Positions 47,661 to 57,051 of a DNA stretch of 64,000 nt are shown one piece after another. Source of the DNA: Cobetia amphilecti (GTDB lineage Bacteria; Pseudomonadota; Gammaproteobacteria; Pseudomonadales; Halomonadaceae); contig NZ_CP084115.1 in assembly GCF_020217465.1 (NCBI RefSeq), positions 1,364,001-1,428,000 on the forward strand, in the 5' to 3' direction. The notes beneath the pieces were generated by a model. It was not told where the DNA came from and made no database searches. It saw only the letters and a program-made list of their open reading frames with translations. The stretch's first letter is position 1. Each line of letters opens with the position of its first letter. Made by a program: the position numbers and the translations under genes.

Positions 47661-48908
47661 ATGTCCACACTCACGCTCAAGAACATCGTCAAGGAATTCA
47701 CCTCCGGCAGCGGCGCCAGCGCCTCCACCACCCAGGTCATCAAGGGAGTCGATCTGGAAGTGAAGGACCAGGAATTCGTGGTCTTCGTCGGCCCGTCCGG
47801 TTGCGGCAAGTCCACGCTGATGCGCATGATCGCCGGTCTCGAGAACGCGACCTCCGGTGACATCCTGATCGATGGCAAGCGCATGAACGATATCGGCCCG
47901 GCCGAGCGCGGCCTGGCGATGGTGTTCCAGAGCTACGCGCTCTATCCGCACATGACGGTGGGCGAGAACATGGGCTTCAGCCTCAAGCTCGCCGGCGTCT
48001 CCAAGGAAGAGCGCGCCGAGAAGGTCAACGCCGCCGCCGAGGTGCTGCAGCTCGGGCCGTTGCTGGACCGCAAGCCCAAGGCTCTGTCCGGTGGTCAGCG
48101 TCAGCGTGTCGCCATCGGTCGCGCCATCGTGCGCAACCCGAGCATCTTCCTGTTCGATGAGCCGCTCTCCAACCTGGACGCCGCGCTGCGGGTGCAGATG
48201 CGCATCGAGCTGGCGCGCCTGCATGCCGAGCTCAAGGCGACCATGATCTACGTGACCCACGACCAGGTCGAAGCCATGACCATGGCCGACAAGATCGTCG
48301 TGCTGCAGGGCGGCGTGGTCGAGCAGGTCGGCTCGCCGATGGAGCTCTACCATCACCCGCGCAACCGCTTCGTGGCCGGTTTCATCGGCTCGCCGAAGAT
48401 GAACTTTCTCGACATCACCGTCACTGGCGTGGCCGGCGAGGGCGTCACGGTGCGCCTGCCCGACGGCAGCGAGCGCCTGATTCCGGTGGTGAGCCAGACC
48501 GAAGATGGCGCCTCGGTCATCGTCGGCGACAGCCTGACGCTGGGCGTGCGCCCCGAGCACCTGATGCTGGACGCGCAAGGCCCGTTCAGCGGCCAGGTTC
48601 AGGTCATCGAGCGTCTGGGCGGGGTGACCTCTCTGTACCTGGCGACTCCGGATGGTTCCGGCGATGCGCCGATCGGCGGCCTCAAGTCCGACGAGCAGTC
48701 AGACAGCGGCTGGATCCTGATGGCGGATGGAGACGTCAACAGCCGCGTGGGTGACAGCATCCGCTACGGCTTCGATACCGAGCGTGCGCACCTCTTCACC
48801 CGTGAAGGGTTGGCGCTGCAGAATCTCAACCGTCACCCGCTGACCAGCCTGACGCGTCAGGACAATTCCCTGTCCAGCGCCAGCGCCGCACAGGAAGCCC
48901 GCGCATGA
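47661..48908 (+). CDS. smoK: Polyol ABC transporter ATPase, SmoK/MalK-type
   Basis: This is a 415-residue ATPase. Walker A is GPSGCGKST (residues 44-52), the signature is [13 protein letters not shown] (about 141-153), and Walker B is IFLFDEP, followed by the His switch YVTHDQ. The C-terminal TOBE/MalK-type regulatory domain includes [14 protein letters not shown]. It powers SmoFG. The 50-residue C-terminus after the domain is longer than usual. AAGGAAA precedes ATG 47661. Overlaps the next gene by four bases. Confidence 0.92.
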   Translation: MSTLTLKNIVKEFTSGSGASASTTQVIKGVDLEVKDQEFVVFVGPSGCGKSTLMRMIAGLENATSGDILIDGKRMNDIGPAERGLAMVFQSYALYPHMTVGENMGFSLKLAGVSKEERAEKVNAAAEVLQLGPLLDRKPKALSGGQRQRVAIGRAIVRNPSIFLFDEPLSNLDAALRVQMRIELARLHAELKATMIYVTHDQVEAMTMADKIVVLQGGVVEQVGSPMELYHHPRNRFVAGFIGSPKMNFLDITVTGVAGEGVTVRLPDGSERLIPVVSQTEDGASVIVGDSLTLGVRPEHLMLDAQGPFSGQVQVIERLGGVTSLYLATPDGSGDAPIGGLKSDEQSDSGWILMADGDVNSRVGDSIRYGFDTERAHLFTREGLALQNLNRHPLTSLTRQDNSLSSASAAQEARA

Positions 48909-49675
48909 ACCGCGCAGCCGCGAATCGGGAAGCCGCGAATCGGGAAGCCAGAGAGGATGATGAGATGAGTACACCCTTGCAGCAGGTGATCTTCGATTGT
49001 GACGGCGTGCTGGTGGACAGCGAAGTGCTGGCCGAGGAGGAGCTGTCGCGTCAGCTGGGTGAGTGGCTGCCGGATCTCGACACCGAGGCCGAGCTGCGCG
49101 CGGCGCTGGGCATGACCACCGAGGCCATCCTGGGCCATCTGGAGGCCATGAGCGCTCACACCCTGCCGCCGCAGGCGATGGAGCGCATCGACCACGCCAT
49201 CGAGTCACGTCTGGCAAAGGAACTTGCGCCCATCAGCGGCATGGCGGAACTGCTTGGCGGGCTGTTGGCGAATGGCGTGGCCGTGGCGATCGTCTCCAAT
49301 AGTGCCGAGCGGCGGGTGCGTGCCTCGCTGGCCGCCACCGGTCTGGATCGCTGGCTGGGCTCGGTGCCGCTCTTCACGGCCGAGCAAGTCGCGCGCCCCA
49401 AGCCCGCGCCGGACGTCTATCAGCTGGCGCTGCGTCAGCTGGGGCGCGATGCCCTGGAGTGCGTGGTGATCGAGGATAGCCTCGCTGGCGTCAGCGCGGC
49501 GGTCGCGGCCGGTCTGCGCGTGATCGGCTTTACCGGCGCCGGGCATATTCCGCCGGGCCACGCCCAGCATCAGTTGGAGGCGGGTGCCTGGCAGAGCCGT
49601 GCCAGCATGGAGGAGGTCAGTGGTCTGATCAGTCAGCTGCGTATCGGTCAGGCCAGCGACCTGAGCGCCACATGA
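48905..49675 (+). CDS. HAD-family phosphatase (beta-phosphoglucomutase-like)
   Basis: This is a 256-residue protein. The HAD motifs are [11 protein letters not shown] (Asp31, Asp33), [17 protein letters not shown] (motif III Lys) and IEDSLAG. The class I cap is helical, as in beta-phosphoglucomutase and sugar-phosphate phosphatases. In this operon it may dephosphorylate a polyol or ketose phosphate. The first 20 residues come from a 15-bp tandem DNA repeat (48921-48950), and ATG 48965 with AGAGGA is an equally good start. Confidence 0.85.
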   Translation: MNRAAANREAANREAREDDEMSTPLQQVIFDCDGVLVDSEVLAEEELSRQLGEWLPDLDTEAELRAALGMTTEAILGHLEAMSAHTLPPQAMERIDHAIESRLAKELAPISGMAELLGGLLANGVAVAIVSNSAERRVRASLAATGLDRWLGSVPLFTAEQVARPKPAPDVYQLALRQLGRDALECVVIEDSLAGVSAAVAAGLRVIGFTGAGHIPPGHAQHQLEAGAWQSRASMEEVSGLISQLRIGQASDLSAT

Positions 49676-49696
49676 GCACCGTCAGGGGGTGACAAC

Positions 49697-50542
49697 ATGC
49701 AGACGCTATCCGAGTCGGCCAATAATAGTGAGCCGCTGACCTCGCCACGCAGCGCCCGGCTCGCCGGCAAGGTGGCGGTGGTCACCGGTGCTGCGGGCGG
49801 TATCGGCCTGGCCATCGCCACCCGCTATGTCGCCGAAGGCGCCTATGTGGCGCTGGCGGACATCAACGGCGAGGCGGCGGAGCGTGCCGCCCAGCAGCTG
49901 CGCGAGCAGGCCGGGCCGCAGGCACGCGTCCTGGCGGTGACGCTGGACGTGACGTCGAGCGTCTCGCGTCAGAGCATGCTGGAATGCGTGCAGGCACAAT
50001 TGGGGCCGATCGATATCCTGGTCAACAATGCCGCCGTCTTCGCCATGGCGCCGGTGCTGGAGGTCAGCGAGGGCATGCTGCGCCACCAGCTGGCGGTCAA
50101 TGTCGAAGGCCTGTTCTTCACCCTGCAGGCGGTGGCCAGAACGATGGTCGAGCGCGGGCAGGGCGGCAAGATCATCAACATGGCCTCGCAGGCCGGACGA
50201 CGCGGCGAGGCGCTGGTCAGCGCCTATTGTGCCTCCAAGGCCGCCGTGATCAGCCTGACCCAGTCCTGCGGGCTTGATCTCATCCGTCATGGCATCAATG
50301 TCAATGGCATCGCGCCGGGCGTGGTCGACACGCCGATGTGGGATCAGGTCGATGCGCTGTTCGCCCATCATGAACAGCGCCCGCTGGGCGAGAAGAAACG
50401 TCTGGTCGGTGAGGCGGTACCCTATGGACGCATGGGGCTGCCGGATGACCACGCCGGCGCCGCGGTATTTCTGGCCTGTGAAGACAGCGATTTCGTCGTC
50501 GCCCAGACACTCAATGTCGACGGTGGCAACTGGATGAGCTAA
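49697..50542 (+). CDS. SDR-family polyol dehydrogenase (sorbitol/L-iditol type)
   Basis: This is a 281-residue short-chain dehydrogenase. The nucleotide motif is TGAAGGIG (30-37), NNAA follows in ILVNNAAVFAM, Ser lies in INMASQAGRRGE and Tyr177/Lys181 in YCASK. NVNGIAPGVVDTPMWDQVDA and the C-terminal VDGGNWMS are typical of SmoS sorbitol and related polyol dehydrogenases. It would oxidise the imported polyol to a ketose with NAD. Asp at the end of beta 2 (ALADINGEA) indicates preference for NAD over NADP. Confidence 0.88.
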   Translation: MQTLSESANNSEPLTSPRSARLAGKVAVVTGAAGGIGLAIATRYVAEGAYVALADINGEAAERAAQQLREQAGPQARVLAVTLDVTSSVSRQSMLECVQAQLGPIDILVNNAAVFAMAPVLEVSEGMLRHQLAVNVEGLFFTLQAVARTMVERGQGGKIINMASQAGRRGEALVSAYCASKAAVISLTQSCGLDLIRHGINVNGIAPGVVDTPMWDQVDALFAHHEQRPLGEKKRLVGEAVPYGRMGLPDDHAGAAVFLACEDSDFVVAQTLNVDGGNWMS

Positions 50543-50601
50543 GGATGAGAGACACCTTCCGTCCCGCTGCAAGGGTGCGCATCCATTAATGAGGTAGTCA
50601 C

Positions 50602-51303
50602 GTGACATCTTTACCCGATTCTCGCCTGGCCCACATGTCGCCCTCGTTGGACGACATGGCAAGCCGTGTGCTGGCGGAACACGCCTCCAGTCAGCGCACA
50701 CGTACCATCGTGGCCCTCGCCGGCCCGCCGGCGGCGGGCAAGTCGACGTTGTCGGAATCCCTGTGCGAGACCCTCAATGCGCTGGAACCCGGCATCGCCG
50801 TGGTGGTGCCGATGGATGGCTATCACTACGACAACGCCGTGCTGGCGCCGCAGGGCCTGCTCTACGTCAAGGGCGCACCGGAGACCTTCGATGCGCGCGG
50901 GCTCTATCATGATCTCGTCAGGGTGCGCGCCGATGATGGCCCGGTCGCCGTGCCGGTCTTCGATCGCCCGCTGGACCTGGCACGTGCCGGCGGCCGCGTG
51001 GTCGGGACTCACCATCGCATCGTGCTGGTCGAGGGCAACTATCTGCTGCTGCGCCACGCGCCCTGGGACGCGCTGCTCGGCTTGTTCGACATCAGCATCT
51101 TTCTGGATATCGAGGATGAGGTGCTGGTGCCGCGTCTGTTGCATCGCTGGCGCGAGATGGGCCAGGATGCCCGCGGTGCCCACGAGCGCACCCATCACAA
51201 GGACATGCTCAACGCGCACCTGATCAAGCAGGACTCGCTCAACGCCGACTGGCGTTGGCGCCTTGCGAATGCCCCCATCGGCCCCGATGGGGAAGACAGC
51301 TGA
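50602..51303 (+). CDS. P-loop kinase of the uridine kinase/FrcK-like family
   Basis: This is a 233-residue protein. Walker A is GPPAAGKST. VVPMDGYHYDNAVLAPQGLL and GAPETFDARGLYHDLVRV match the PRK/uridine-kinase-like family whose members are found in sugar operons, such as FrcK of fructose importers. GTHHRIVLVEGNYLLLRHAP is also typical. It likely phosphorylates the ketose made by the SDR enzyme. Substrate not provable from sequence. GTG/ATG context: GAGGTAG precedes the GTG at 50602; the next gene follows closely. Confidence 0.75.
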   Translation: MTSLPDSRLAHMSPSLDDMASRVLAEHASSQRTRTIVALAGPPAAGKSTLSESLCETLNALEPGIAVVVPMDGYHYDNAVLAPQGLLYVKGAPETFDARGLYHDLVRVRADDGPVAVPVFDRPLDLARAGGRVVGTHHRIVLVEGNYLLLRHAPWDALLGLFDISIFLDIEDEVLVPRLLHRWREMGQDARGAHERTHHKDMLNAHLIKQDSLNADWRWRLANAPIGPDGEDS

Positions 51304-51327
51304 ATGACGGATGGCAGGGAGAGCCCC

Positions 51328-52845
51328 ATGTGGGTAGGTGTTGATTGTGGGACTCAGAGTACCAAGGTGGTGATCGTCGATCCGGCCTGCGGCAGCATCG
51401 TGGCCCAGGGCCAGCGCAGTCATGCGCTGCAGGAAGGTGCCAACGGACGCCGCGAGCAGGATCCGCAGGACTGGGTGGCGGCGCTTGAGGGCGCCTTCGC
51501 TGATGCACTGGCCGCCTCGCGGCTGGACCCGCAGCGCATCACGGCGATCGGAGTGTCCGGTCAGCAGCATGGCATGGTGGTGCTGGATGAGGCCGGTGTG
51601 CCGCTCCATCCGGCCAAGCTGTGGTGTGACACCGAGACCAGCGAGCACAATGCCGCACTGATCGCGGCGCTGGGAGGTGAGGCGGGCTGTCTGGAGACGC
51701 TCGGTCTGGTGCTGCAGACCGGCTACACCGCCTCCAAGCTTGCCTGGCTGCGTGAGCGGCATCCCGAGCGCTATCAGCGCATCGCCAGCATCCTGCTGCC
51801 GCATGACTATCTCAACTTCTGGCTGACCGGCGAGCGCGTCTCCGAATACGGCGATGCCTCGGGCACCGGCTATTTCGATACCCGGCGGCGCTGCTGGCAT
51901 CTGGATGTCTTCGCGCAGATCGCCCCGGAGCTTGATGCCCGGCGCGTGCTGCCCCGATTGATAGAATCCCATCAGCCGGCCGGGAGCATTCGCCCCGAGA
52001 TCGCCGCGCGCTTCGGGCTGCGTGACGACGTCATCGTCTCCAGCGGCGGCGGCGACAACATGATGAGCGCCATCGGCACCGGCAACATCGCGCCGGGGCG
52101 GGTGACGCTCAGCATGGGCACCTCCGGCACGGTATGCGCCTGGTCGGCGGACTATCCGGCCGACTGCGACCCTCAGGTGGCCAGTTTCAGCGCCAGCGAT
52201 GGTGGCTGGCTGCCGCTGGTGTGCACCATGAATGTGACCTCGGCCACCACGCGGGTACGCGAGATGTTCGGCTTCGACATCGCCACCTTCTCAGCCCAGG
52301 TGGCAAGCGCCCCGCGCGGAGCCGAGGGCGTGCGGGTGCTGCCGTTCTTCAATGGTGAGCGTGTGCCGATGCTGCCGCGTGCCCAGGCCAGTTTCCATGG
52401 GCTGGACAGCCGCAATGCCACCCCGGCCAACCTGTGTCGCGCGACCATGGAAGGCGCAAGTTACGGCCTGCGTTACGCACTGGAGTGCATGGGGCCGCTG
52501 GGCAGTGAGGCGCGCCAGATCCGCCTGGTGGGCGGTGGCGCCAAAAGTCCGCTGTGGCGTCAGATGCTGGCGGACATTCTCGGCCTCGAGGTGGTCTGCC
52601 CGCAGGTGACCGAGGCCGCCGCCCTGGGCGCCGCGATTCAGGCGGGCTGGTGTCTGGGACAGTCAGGCGATGAAGGACAGGGTCGCCATAGCGAGACGCT
52701 TGAGCAACTCTGTGAGCGGCTGGTCGCGCTGGATCACGCGACACTCGCCCAGCCCCAGGCCGAAGGAGTGGCCGCCTACCGCAAGGGCTACGCCGATTAC
52801 CGCGCGCTGCTCGCCAGCGAGCACGGCATTACCGCCGGCGGCTGA
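51328..52845 (+). CDS. xylB: Xylulokinase
   Basis: This is a 505-residue FGGY-family kinase. It opens MWVGVDCGTQSTKVVIVDPA. SGQQHGMVVLDEAG, the nucleotide motif SSGGGDNMMSAIGTGNIAPG and the C-terminal IRLVGGGAKSPLWRQMLADI are XylB marks. It phosphorylates D-xylulose to D-xylulose 5-phosphate, which would follow oxidation of D-arabitol or xylitol. ATG 51328 is chosen because GGGAG precedes it and it aligns with the family start; 51304 is an open alternative. Confidence 0.92.
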   Translation: MWVGVDCGTQSTKVVIVDPACGSIVAQGQRSHALQEGANGRREQDPQDWVAALEGAFADALAASRLDPQRITAIGVSGQQHGMVVLDEAGVPLHPAKLWCDTETSEHNAALIAALGGEAGCLETLGLVLQTGYTASKLAWLRERHPERYQRIASILLPHDYLNFWLTGERVSEYGDASGTGYFDTRRRCWHLDVFAQIAPELDARRVLPRLIESHQPAGSIRPEIAARFGLRDDVIVSSGGGDNMMSAIGTGNIAPGRVTLSMGTSGTVCAWSADYPADCDPQVASFSASDGGWLPLVCTMNVTSATTRVREMFGFDIATFSAQVASAPRGAEGVRVLPFFNGERVPMLPRAQASFHGLDSRNATPANLCRATMEGASYGLRYALECMGPLGSEARQIRLVGGGAKSPLWRQMLADILGLEVVCPQVTEAAALGAAIQAGWCLGQSGDEGQGRHSETLEQLCERLVALDHATLAQPQAEGVAAYRKGYADYRALLASEHGITAGG

Positions 52846-52900
52846 GCACGTTGTCAGAGCACGGCGGCTGAACTCAATACATCAGCACGTCACGCCAAAC

Positions 52901-52945
52901 ACATCGCCCCCGCCGAGTGAGACTCGACGGGGGCGATGTGTTTCA
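52901..52945. terminator. Bidirectional terminator between xylB and yghZ
   Basis: ACATCGCCCCCG and CGGGGGCGATGT arms around an inner CGAGT/ACTCG stem; converging genes on both sides. Confidence 0.7.
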
Positions 52946-52982
52946 CGCGCTTCATTGTATCAGTCGCGGCTCAGGCACGAGC

Positions 52983-54011
52983 TCAGGCATTGGACGAGCG
53001 CGCCCATAGATTGACGCCGCTATCGATGGCGTAGCGGTCGATCTCGTCGAGCTCGGCCTGGGTGAAGTCGAGATGATCCAGTGCCTTGACGCAATCGCTG
53101 ACCTGTTCCGGACGGCTGGCGCCGATCAGTGCGGTGGTGACGCGGTTGCCACGCAGCGCCCAGGCGAGGGCCATCTGGGCCAGCGACTGGCCACGGCGCT
53201 CGGCGATGGCGTTGAGGGCGCGCACCCGCTCCAGATTGTCCTCGGTGAGGTGATCTTCCTTGATCGCTCCGCCGCGTGCCAGACGGCTATCCTGTGGCAC
53301 GCCGCCCAGATACTTGTTGGTCAGCACGCCCTGGGCCAGCGGCGAGAACACGATGGAGCCGATGCCCTCGTCATCGAGGGTGTCGAGCAGGCCGTCTTCC
53401 TCGATCCAGCGATTGATCATCGAATAGCTGGGCTGATGGATGATGCACGGCGTGCCCAGTTCGCGCAGGATGGCGGCGGCTTCGCGGGTGCGTTGGGCAT
53501 TGTAGGAGGAGATGCCTGCATAGAGCGCCTTGCCGGAGCGCACGGCACTGTCAAGCGCGCCCATCGTCTCTTCCAGCGGCGTGTCCGGATCGAAGCGGTG
53601 TGAATAGAAGATGTCGACGTAATCGAGGTCCATGCGCTTGAGGCTCTGATCCAGGCTCGAGAGCAGGTACTTGCGGCTGCCCCATTCGCCGTAGGGGCCA
53701 GGCCACATGTGATAGCCCGCCTTGGTGGAAATCACCATCTCATCGCGGTAGCCGGCGAAGTCGCGCTTGAGCATGCGACCGAACATTTCCTCGGCGCTGC
53801 CCGGCGGCGGCCCGTAATTGTTGGCCAGGTCGAAGTGGGTGATGCCCAGATCGAAGGCGGTCTGGCAGATGGCGCGCGCATTGTCTTCGTGGGCGTTGTT
53901 GCCGAAGTTGTGCCAGAGCCCCAGTGACAGGCGGGGCAGTTTGAGGCCGCTCTTGCCGCAGCGCTGGTAGTGCATGCGTTCGTAGCGATCTTCAGCCGGG
54001 GTATAGCGCAT
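52983..54011 (-). CDS. yghZ: Aldo/keto reductase, L-glyceraldehyde 3-phosphate reductase (YghZ)
   Basis: This is a 342-residue protein nearly collinear with E. coli YghZ: YQRCGKSGLKLPRLSLGLWH, FDLANNYGPPPGSAEEMFGR, STKAGYHMWPGPYGEWGSRK, and YVDIFYSHRFDPDTPLEETM. The catalytic tetrad is Asp61, Tyr66, Lys97 and His138. It reduces L-glyceraldehyde 3-phosphate and methylglyoxal with NADPH, a detoxification role. AAGGACTCC precedes the start. Divergent from the LysR gene 194 bp away, its probable regulator. Confidence 0.9.
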   Translation of the reverse strand: MRYTPAEDRYERMHYQRCGKSGLKLPRLSLGLWHNFGNNAHEDNARAICQTAFDLGITHFDLANNYGPPPGSAEEMFGRMLKRDFAGYRDEMVISTKAGYHMWPGPYGEWGSRKYLLSSLDQSLKRMDLDYVDIFYSHRFDPDTPLEETMGALDSAVRSGKALYAGISSYNAQRTREAAAILRELGTPCIIHQPSYSMINRWIEEDGLLDTLDDEGIGSIVFSPLAQGVLTNKYLGGVPQDSRLARGGAIKEDHLTEDNLERVRALNAIAERRGQSLAQMALAWALRGNRVTTALIGASRPEQVSDCVKALDHLDFTQAELDEIDRYAIDSGVNLWARSSNA

Positions 54012-54205
54012 GGCGGAGTCCTTTCACGAGTGGAGGCGTCGATGTCTCACAGGGATGAGGTGACATCGAATGACGCCTTCAGTCTAGGTCGCGTCTGCAG
54101 GTCTGATAAGCACATGCGAACGAATAGATTGTTCGCCAGAACGTACAATGCTGTGGCAGTCTCGTTCACTGAAATCCCGGATGGCTGGCGTGAGGAGCAG
54201 GCAGG

Positions 54206-55111
54206 ATGCGGCATCACAAGCAGGTGGAGCGACTGATGTTGTTCGCTCAGGTGGCGGAAACCCTCAGCTTCACCCGGGCGGCCAAGGCGCTGGGCGTGTC
54301 GCGTGCTCATCTTTCCGAGCAGGTGCGGCGGCTGGAGCAGGACATCGGAGCGCCCTTGCTGATCCGCACCACACGGGCGGTACGCCTCACCGAGGAGGGC
54401 GAGCGCATTCGCCAGCGCATGCAGTCGGTACATGGCGAACTGCTGGCACTGGAGCGCGAGCTTGAACACGACCTGAAGCAGACGAGTGAGTCGGAGCGTC
54501 AGGGCTACAGCGGGGTGTTGCGCATCACGGCGCCGGTACTGTTCGCCGAGCGTTATCTGATCGAGGTCTGCAATGCCTTCCAGGCGCGCCATCCGGCGGT
54601 CGAGCTGCGTCTGGACGTCAGTTACGAGAGTCATGACCTGACCCGCGAGCCATTTGATGTGGCATTTCGCGCCACGCGCACGCCACCGGACAACATGATC
54701 GCGCGTCGCCTGCTCGATTACGTCCACTGCTGCTGCGCGTCGCCCGAGTACCTTGCCGCGCATGGCACGCCGCACACGGCCGCGGCACTTGGTGATCATC
54801 GCTGCCACGTCTGGTCGGGGCAGTCCGGCTGGCCGCTGGCCAGTGGTGAAGTCAGTCTCGCGGGGGGATTGGCCATCAATGATCACCGCCTGCTCAAGCA
54901 GCAGGCGCTGGGTCATGCCGGCATCATTCGGGTCGCCCATTACCTGGTCGACCGTGAGCTGGCCGAGGGCCGTCTGGTGCGTCTGCTGGCGCACGAGGAG
55001 GGCGAGCCCAACAGCATCTACATGCTCTATCCCCAGCGCCTGCCGCAGTCGGGCAAGCTGCGCGCCTTCATGGCGGCGGTGGAAGCCGCCATGCCGCCTC
55101 GCGGTGCGTGA
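54206..55111 (+). CDS. LysR-family transcriptional regulator
   Basis: This is a 301-residue protein. The winged helix is FAQVAETLSFTRAAKALGVS and RAHLSEQVRRLEQDIGAPLL (about 12-55), followed by the effector domain (GYSGVLRITAPVLFAERYLI, HPAVELRLDVSYESHDLTRE). It is divergent from yghZ and so probably controls it in response to an aldehyde or redox signal. AGGCAGG lies before the ATG. A terminator follows. Confidence 0.88.
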   Translation: MRHHKQVERLMLFAQVAETLSFTRAAKALGVSRAHLSEQVRRLEQDIGAPLLIRTTRAVRLTEEGERIRQRMQSVHGELLALERELEHDLKQTSESERQGYSGVLRITAPVLFAERYLIEVCNAFQARHPAVELRLDVSYESHDLTREPFDVAFRATRTPPDNMIARRLLDYVHCCCASPEYLAAHGTPHTAAALGDHRCHVWSGQSGWPLASGEVSLAGGLAINDHRLLKQQALGHAGIIRVAHYLVDRELAEGRLVRLLAHEEGEPNSIYMLYPQRLPQSGKLRAFMAAVEAAMPPRGA

Positions 55112-55143
55112 ACGAAAGACACAGACGCAAGAGTGGCGTATGC

Positions 55144-55184
55144 AAAAAGACCGCCGTGCCCTGATGGACGCGGCGGTCTTTTTA
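55144..55184. terminator. Bidirectional terminator between lysR and glcG
   Basis: AAAAAGACCGCCG and CGGCGGTCTTTTT arms with U-tracts both ways; separates the LysR gene from the converging glc operon. Confidence 0.85.
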
Positions 55185-55213
55185 TTTGCCTCTTTATCCA
55201 GGCTGGCGGGGCC

Positions 55214-55621
55214 TCAGAGGCCCAGCGCGGCGACCCCGGCCTTGGCGATCTGGGCATCCTGCTCCGGCTTGACGCCGGACACGCCGATGCTGCCGGCGAT
55301 CTGGCCTTCGACCATCACCGGCACGCCGCCGCCCAGCATGCCTTCAAGTTGCGGCGCTGACAGGAAGGCGGTGCGTCCGCCGTTGATGGAGTCCTCGAAC
55401 AGCTGGGTCTCGCGGCGACCCAGGGCGGCGCTCTTGGCCTTCTCCTGGGCGAAGTAGCCGGTCATCGCCGGGGTGTCGTCGAGGCGACGCAGACCCAGCG
55501 GGTGGCCGCCATCGTCGGCAACGGCGATGGAGACGGCCCAGCCATTGGCCTCGGCTTCCTTCTGGGCGGCGTCCAGCATCTGATTGACGTCAGCGAGGGT
55601 CAGTACGTGGCGAGTGATCAT
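55214..55621 (-). CDS. glcG: GlcG/HbpS-like protein of the glycolate operon
   Basis: This is a 135-residue protein. DVNQMLDAAQKEAEANGWAV, SIAVADDGGHPLGLRRLDDT and LEGMLGGGVPVMVEGQIAGS define the GlcG/HbpS/PduO-C fold. Its exact role in glycolate use is not known; relatives bind haem or corrinoids. AAGGAAG precedes ATG 55621; a longer frame upstream only reads through a DNA repeat. Last gene of glcDEFG. Confidence 0.9.
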   Translation of the reverse strand: MITRHVLTLADVNQMLDAAQKEAEANGWAVSIAVADDGGHPLGLRRLDDTPAMTGYFAQEKAKSAALGRRETQLFEDSINGGRTAFLSAPQLEGMLGGGVPVMVEGQIAGSIGVSGVKPEQDAQIAKAGVAALGL

Positions 55622-55645
55622 CGGGCTTCCTTGGCAGTGGTGAGG

Positions 55646-55693
55646 TGAAAGAGATAGTGAAACAGATAGTGAAACAGATACTGAAACAGATAG
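55646..55693 (-). repeat. Four 12-bp tandem repeats between glcF and glcG
   Basis: TGAAAGAGATAG, TGAAACAGATAG, TGAAACAGATAC, TGAAACAGATAG in a row (plus-strand reading), filling most of the 79-bp gap between the two genes. It is likely to vary in copy number. Confidence 0.85.
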
Positions 55694-55700
55694 TGACGCT

Positions 55701-57023
55701 TCATTTCTGCGGGAGCGTCTCGGGCAGGGCGTCATCCACCAGTTCGATCCAGTGACTCACCGGCGTGCGTCCGGCGCTCGAGAGATGCGTCTGACAGCCG
55801 ATGTTGGCGGTGGCGATGCGCGCAGGCCCGTTGGCCTCCAGCGCCTCAAGCTTGCGGTCTCGCAGCTGGCGTGACAACTCCGGTTGCGTGATCGAGTAGG
55901 TGCCGGCGGACCCGCAGCACAGATGGCCCTCCATGACAGGCGCCAGTGTAAAGCCCAGTTGCGACAGGATCTTCTCCACCTCGCCGCCCAGTCCCTGGGC
56001 ATGTTGCAGGGTGCAGGGACAATGGAAGGCCAGCGGCTGTTGGTCGGGCGCGGCCGCGAGACTCTTTCGATCATCGCGGGCGATCTCCTCGCCGAGTACC
56101 TCGACGATATCGCGGGCCAGGGCGCTTACGCGTGCGGCGCGCTCAGCATAGTCCGGGTCATCGGCCAGCATCTCGCCATATTCCTTGACGAAGGCCCCGC
56201 AGCCACTGGCGGTCTGCACGATCGCTTCCGCACCGGCCTCGATGGCCGGCCACCAGGCATCGATGTTGGCACGCATGCGCGCGCGACCGGCCTGCTGGGC
56301 GTTGAGGTGATAGTCGATGGCACCGCAGCAGCCGGCCTCGTGGATCGGCGTGACGCCGATGCCGAAGCGCGCCAGCACGCGGGCGGTGGCGGCATTGATG
56401 TTGGGGGCCAGGCCCGGTTGCACGCAGCCCTCCAGCATCAGCACCTGGCGAGACAGCAACTGATCAGAAGGCGTCGCGGTGACGGGCGCAGCTGGGTGCT
56501 CGGCTTGACGGTCGCGCTCGCGGGCCAGCGGGATCTTGTCGGCCAGCGCGCCAGGCGCGAGGGGGCGAAAGCGCACGCCAAGTGCCAGCAAGGCCTTGAA
56601 GCGCGCGGGTTCGACCAGCGCATGGCGCAGGCCACTGCGCAGCAGGCGCTCTCGCCACGGGCGGCCGACGCGACGCTCCAGTTCCTGACGCCCGATATCG
56701 AGCAGGGTGTGATATTGCACGCCCGACGGGCAGGTGGTCTCGCAGCTGCGACAGCTCAGGCAGCGATCCAGATGCCGCTGGGTCTCGCGGGTGATCTCGC
56801 TGGCCTGCTGGCGGGTGCTTGAGTCCTGGCTCTCGGGGTCGCTCTCCAGCAGCTGCTTGATCAGATAGATGCGCCCGCGCGGCCCGTCGCGCTCATCGCC
56901 CAGCAGCTGATAGGTGGGGCAGGTGGCATTGCAGAAGCCGCAATGCACGCAGCTGCGCAGGACCTTGTCGGCCCGCTGGATATGCGGTCTGGCAAGCGCG
57001 GCGTCACTGAAGTGGGTCTGCAT
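55701..57023 (-). CDS. glcF: Glycolate oxidase iron-sulfur subunit GlcF
   Basis: This is a 440-residue protein. Two 4Fe-4S motifs are visible: CVHCGFCNATCP (Cys25, 28, 31, 35) and CLSCRSCETTCP (Cys88, 91, 94, 98). Two CCG domains follow (HEAGCCGAIDYHLNAQQ and GHLCCGSAGTYSITQPELS), which with the FAD subunits GlcD and GlcE pass electrons to the quinone pool. It is membrane-associated. Confidence 0.95.
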   Translation of the reverse strand: MQTHFSDAALARPHIQRADKVLRSCVHCGFCNATCPTYQLLGDERDGPRGRIYLIKQLLESDPESQDSSTRQQASEITRETQRHLDRCLSCRSCETTCPSGVQYHTLLDIGRQELERRVGRPWRERLLRSGLRHALVEPARFKALLALGVRFRPLAPGALADKIPLARERDRQAEHPAAPVTATPSDQLLSRQVLMLEGCVQPGLAPNINAATARVLARFGIGVTPIHEAGCCGAIDYHLNAQQAGRARMRANIDAWWPAIEAGAEAIVQTASGCGAFVKEYGEMLADDPDYAERAARVSALARDIVEVLGEEIARDDRKSLAAAPDQQPLAFHCPCTLQHAQGLGGEVEKILSQLGFTLAPVMEGHLCCGSAGTYSITQPELSRQLRDRKLEALEANGPARIATANIGCQTHLSSAGRTPVSHWIELVDDALPETLPQK

Positions 57024-57051
57024 TCAGGTGCGTCTCCTGTCGTGGCGTGAG

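Noticed and set aside
46564-47670. Long minus-strand open frame (368 codons) across smoG
   Set aside because: Shadow of a GC-rich coding gene on the opposite strand. Composition rich in Gln, His, Arg and Gly with no recognisable motif. The same holds for long antisense frames over 44064-45449, 47622-48578, 49706-50701 and 50611-51972.
55646-55693. CRISPR-like array
   Set aside because: Units are contiguous without spacers and only 12 bp long, so this is a minisatellite.
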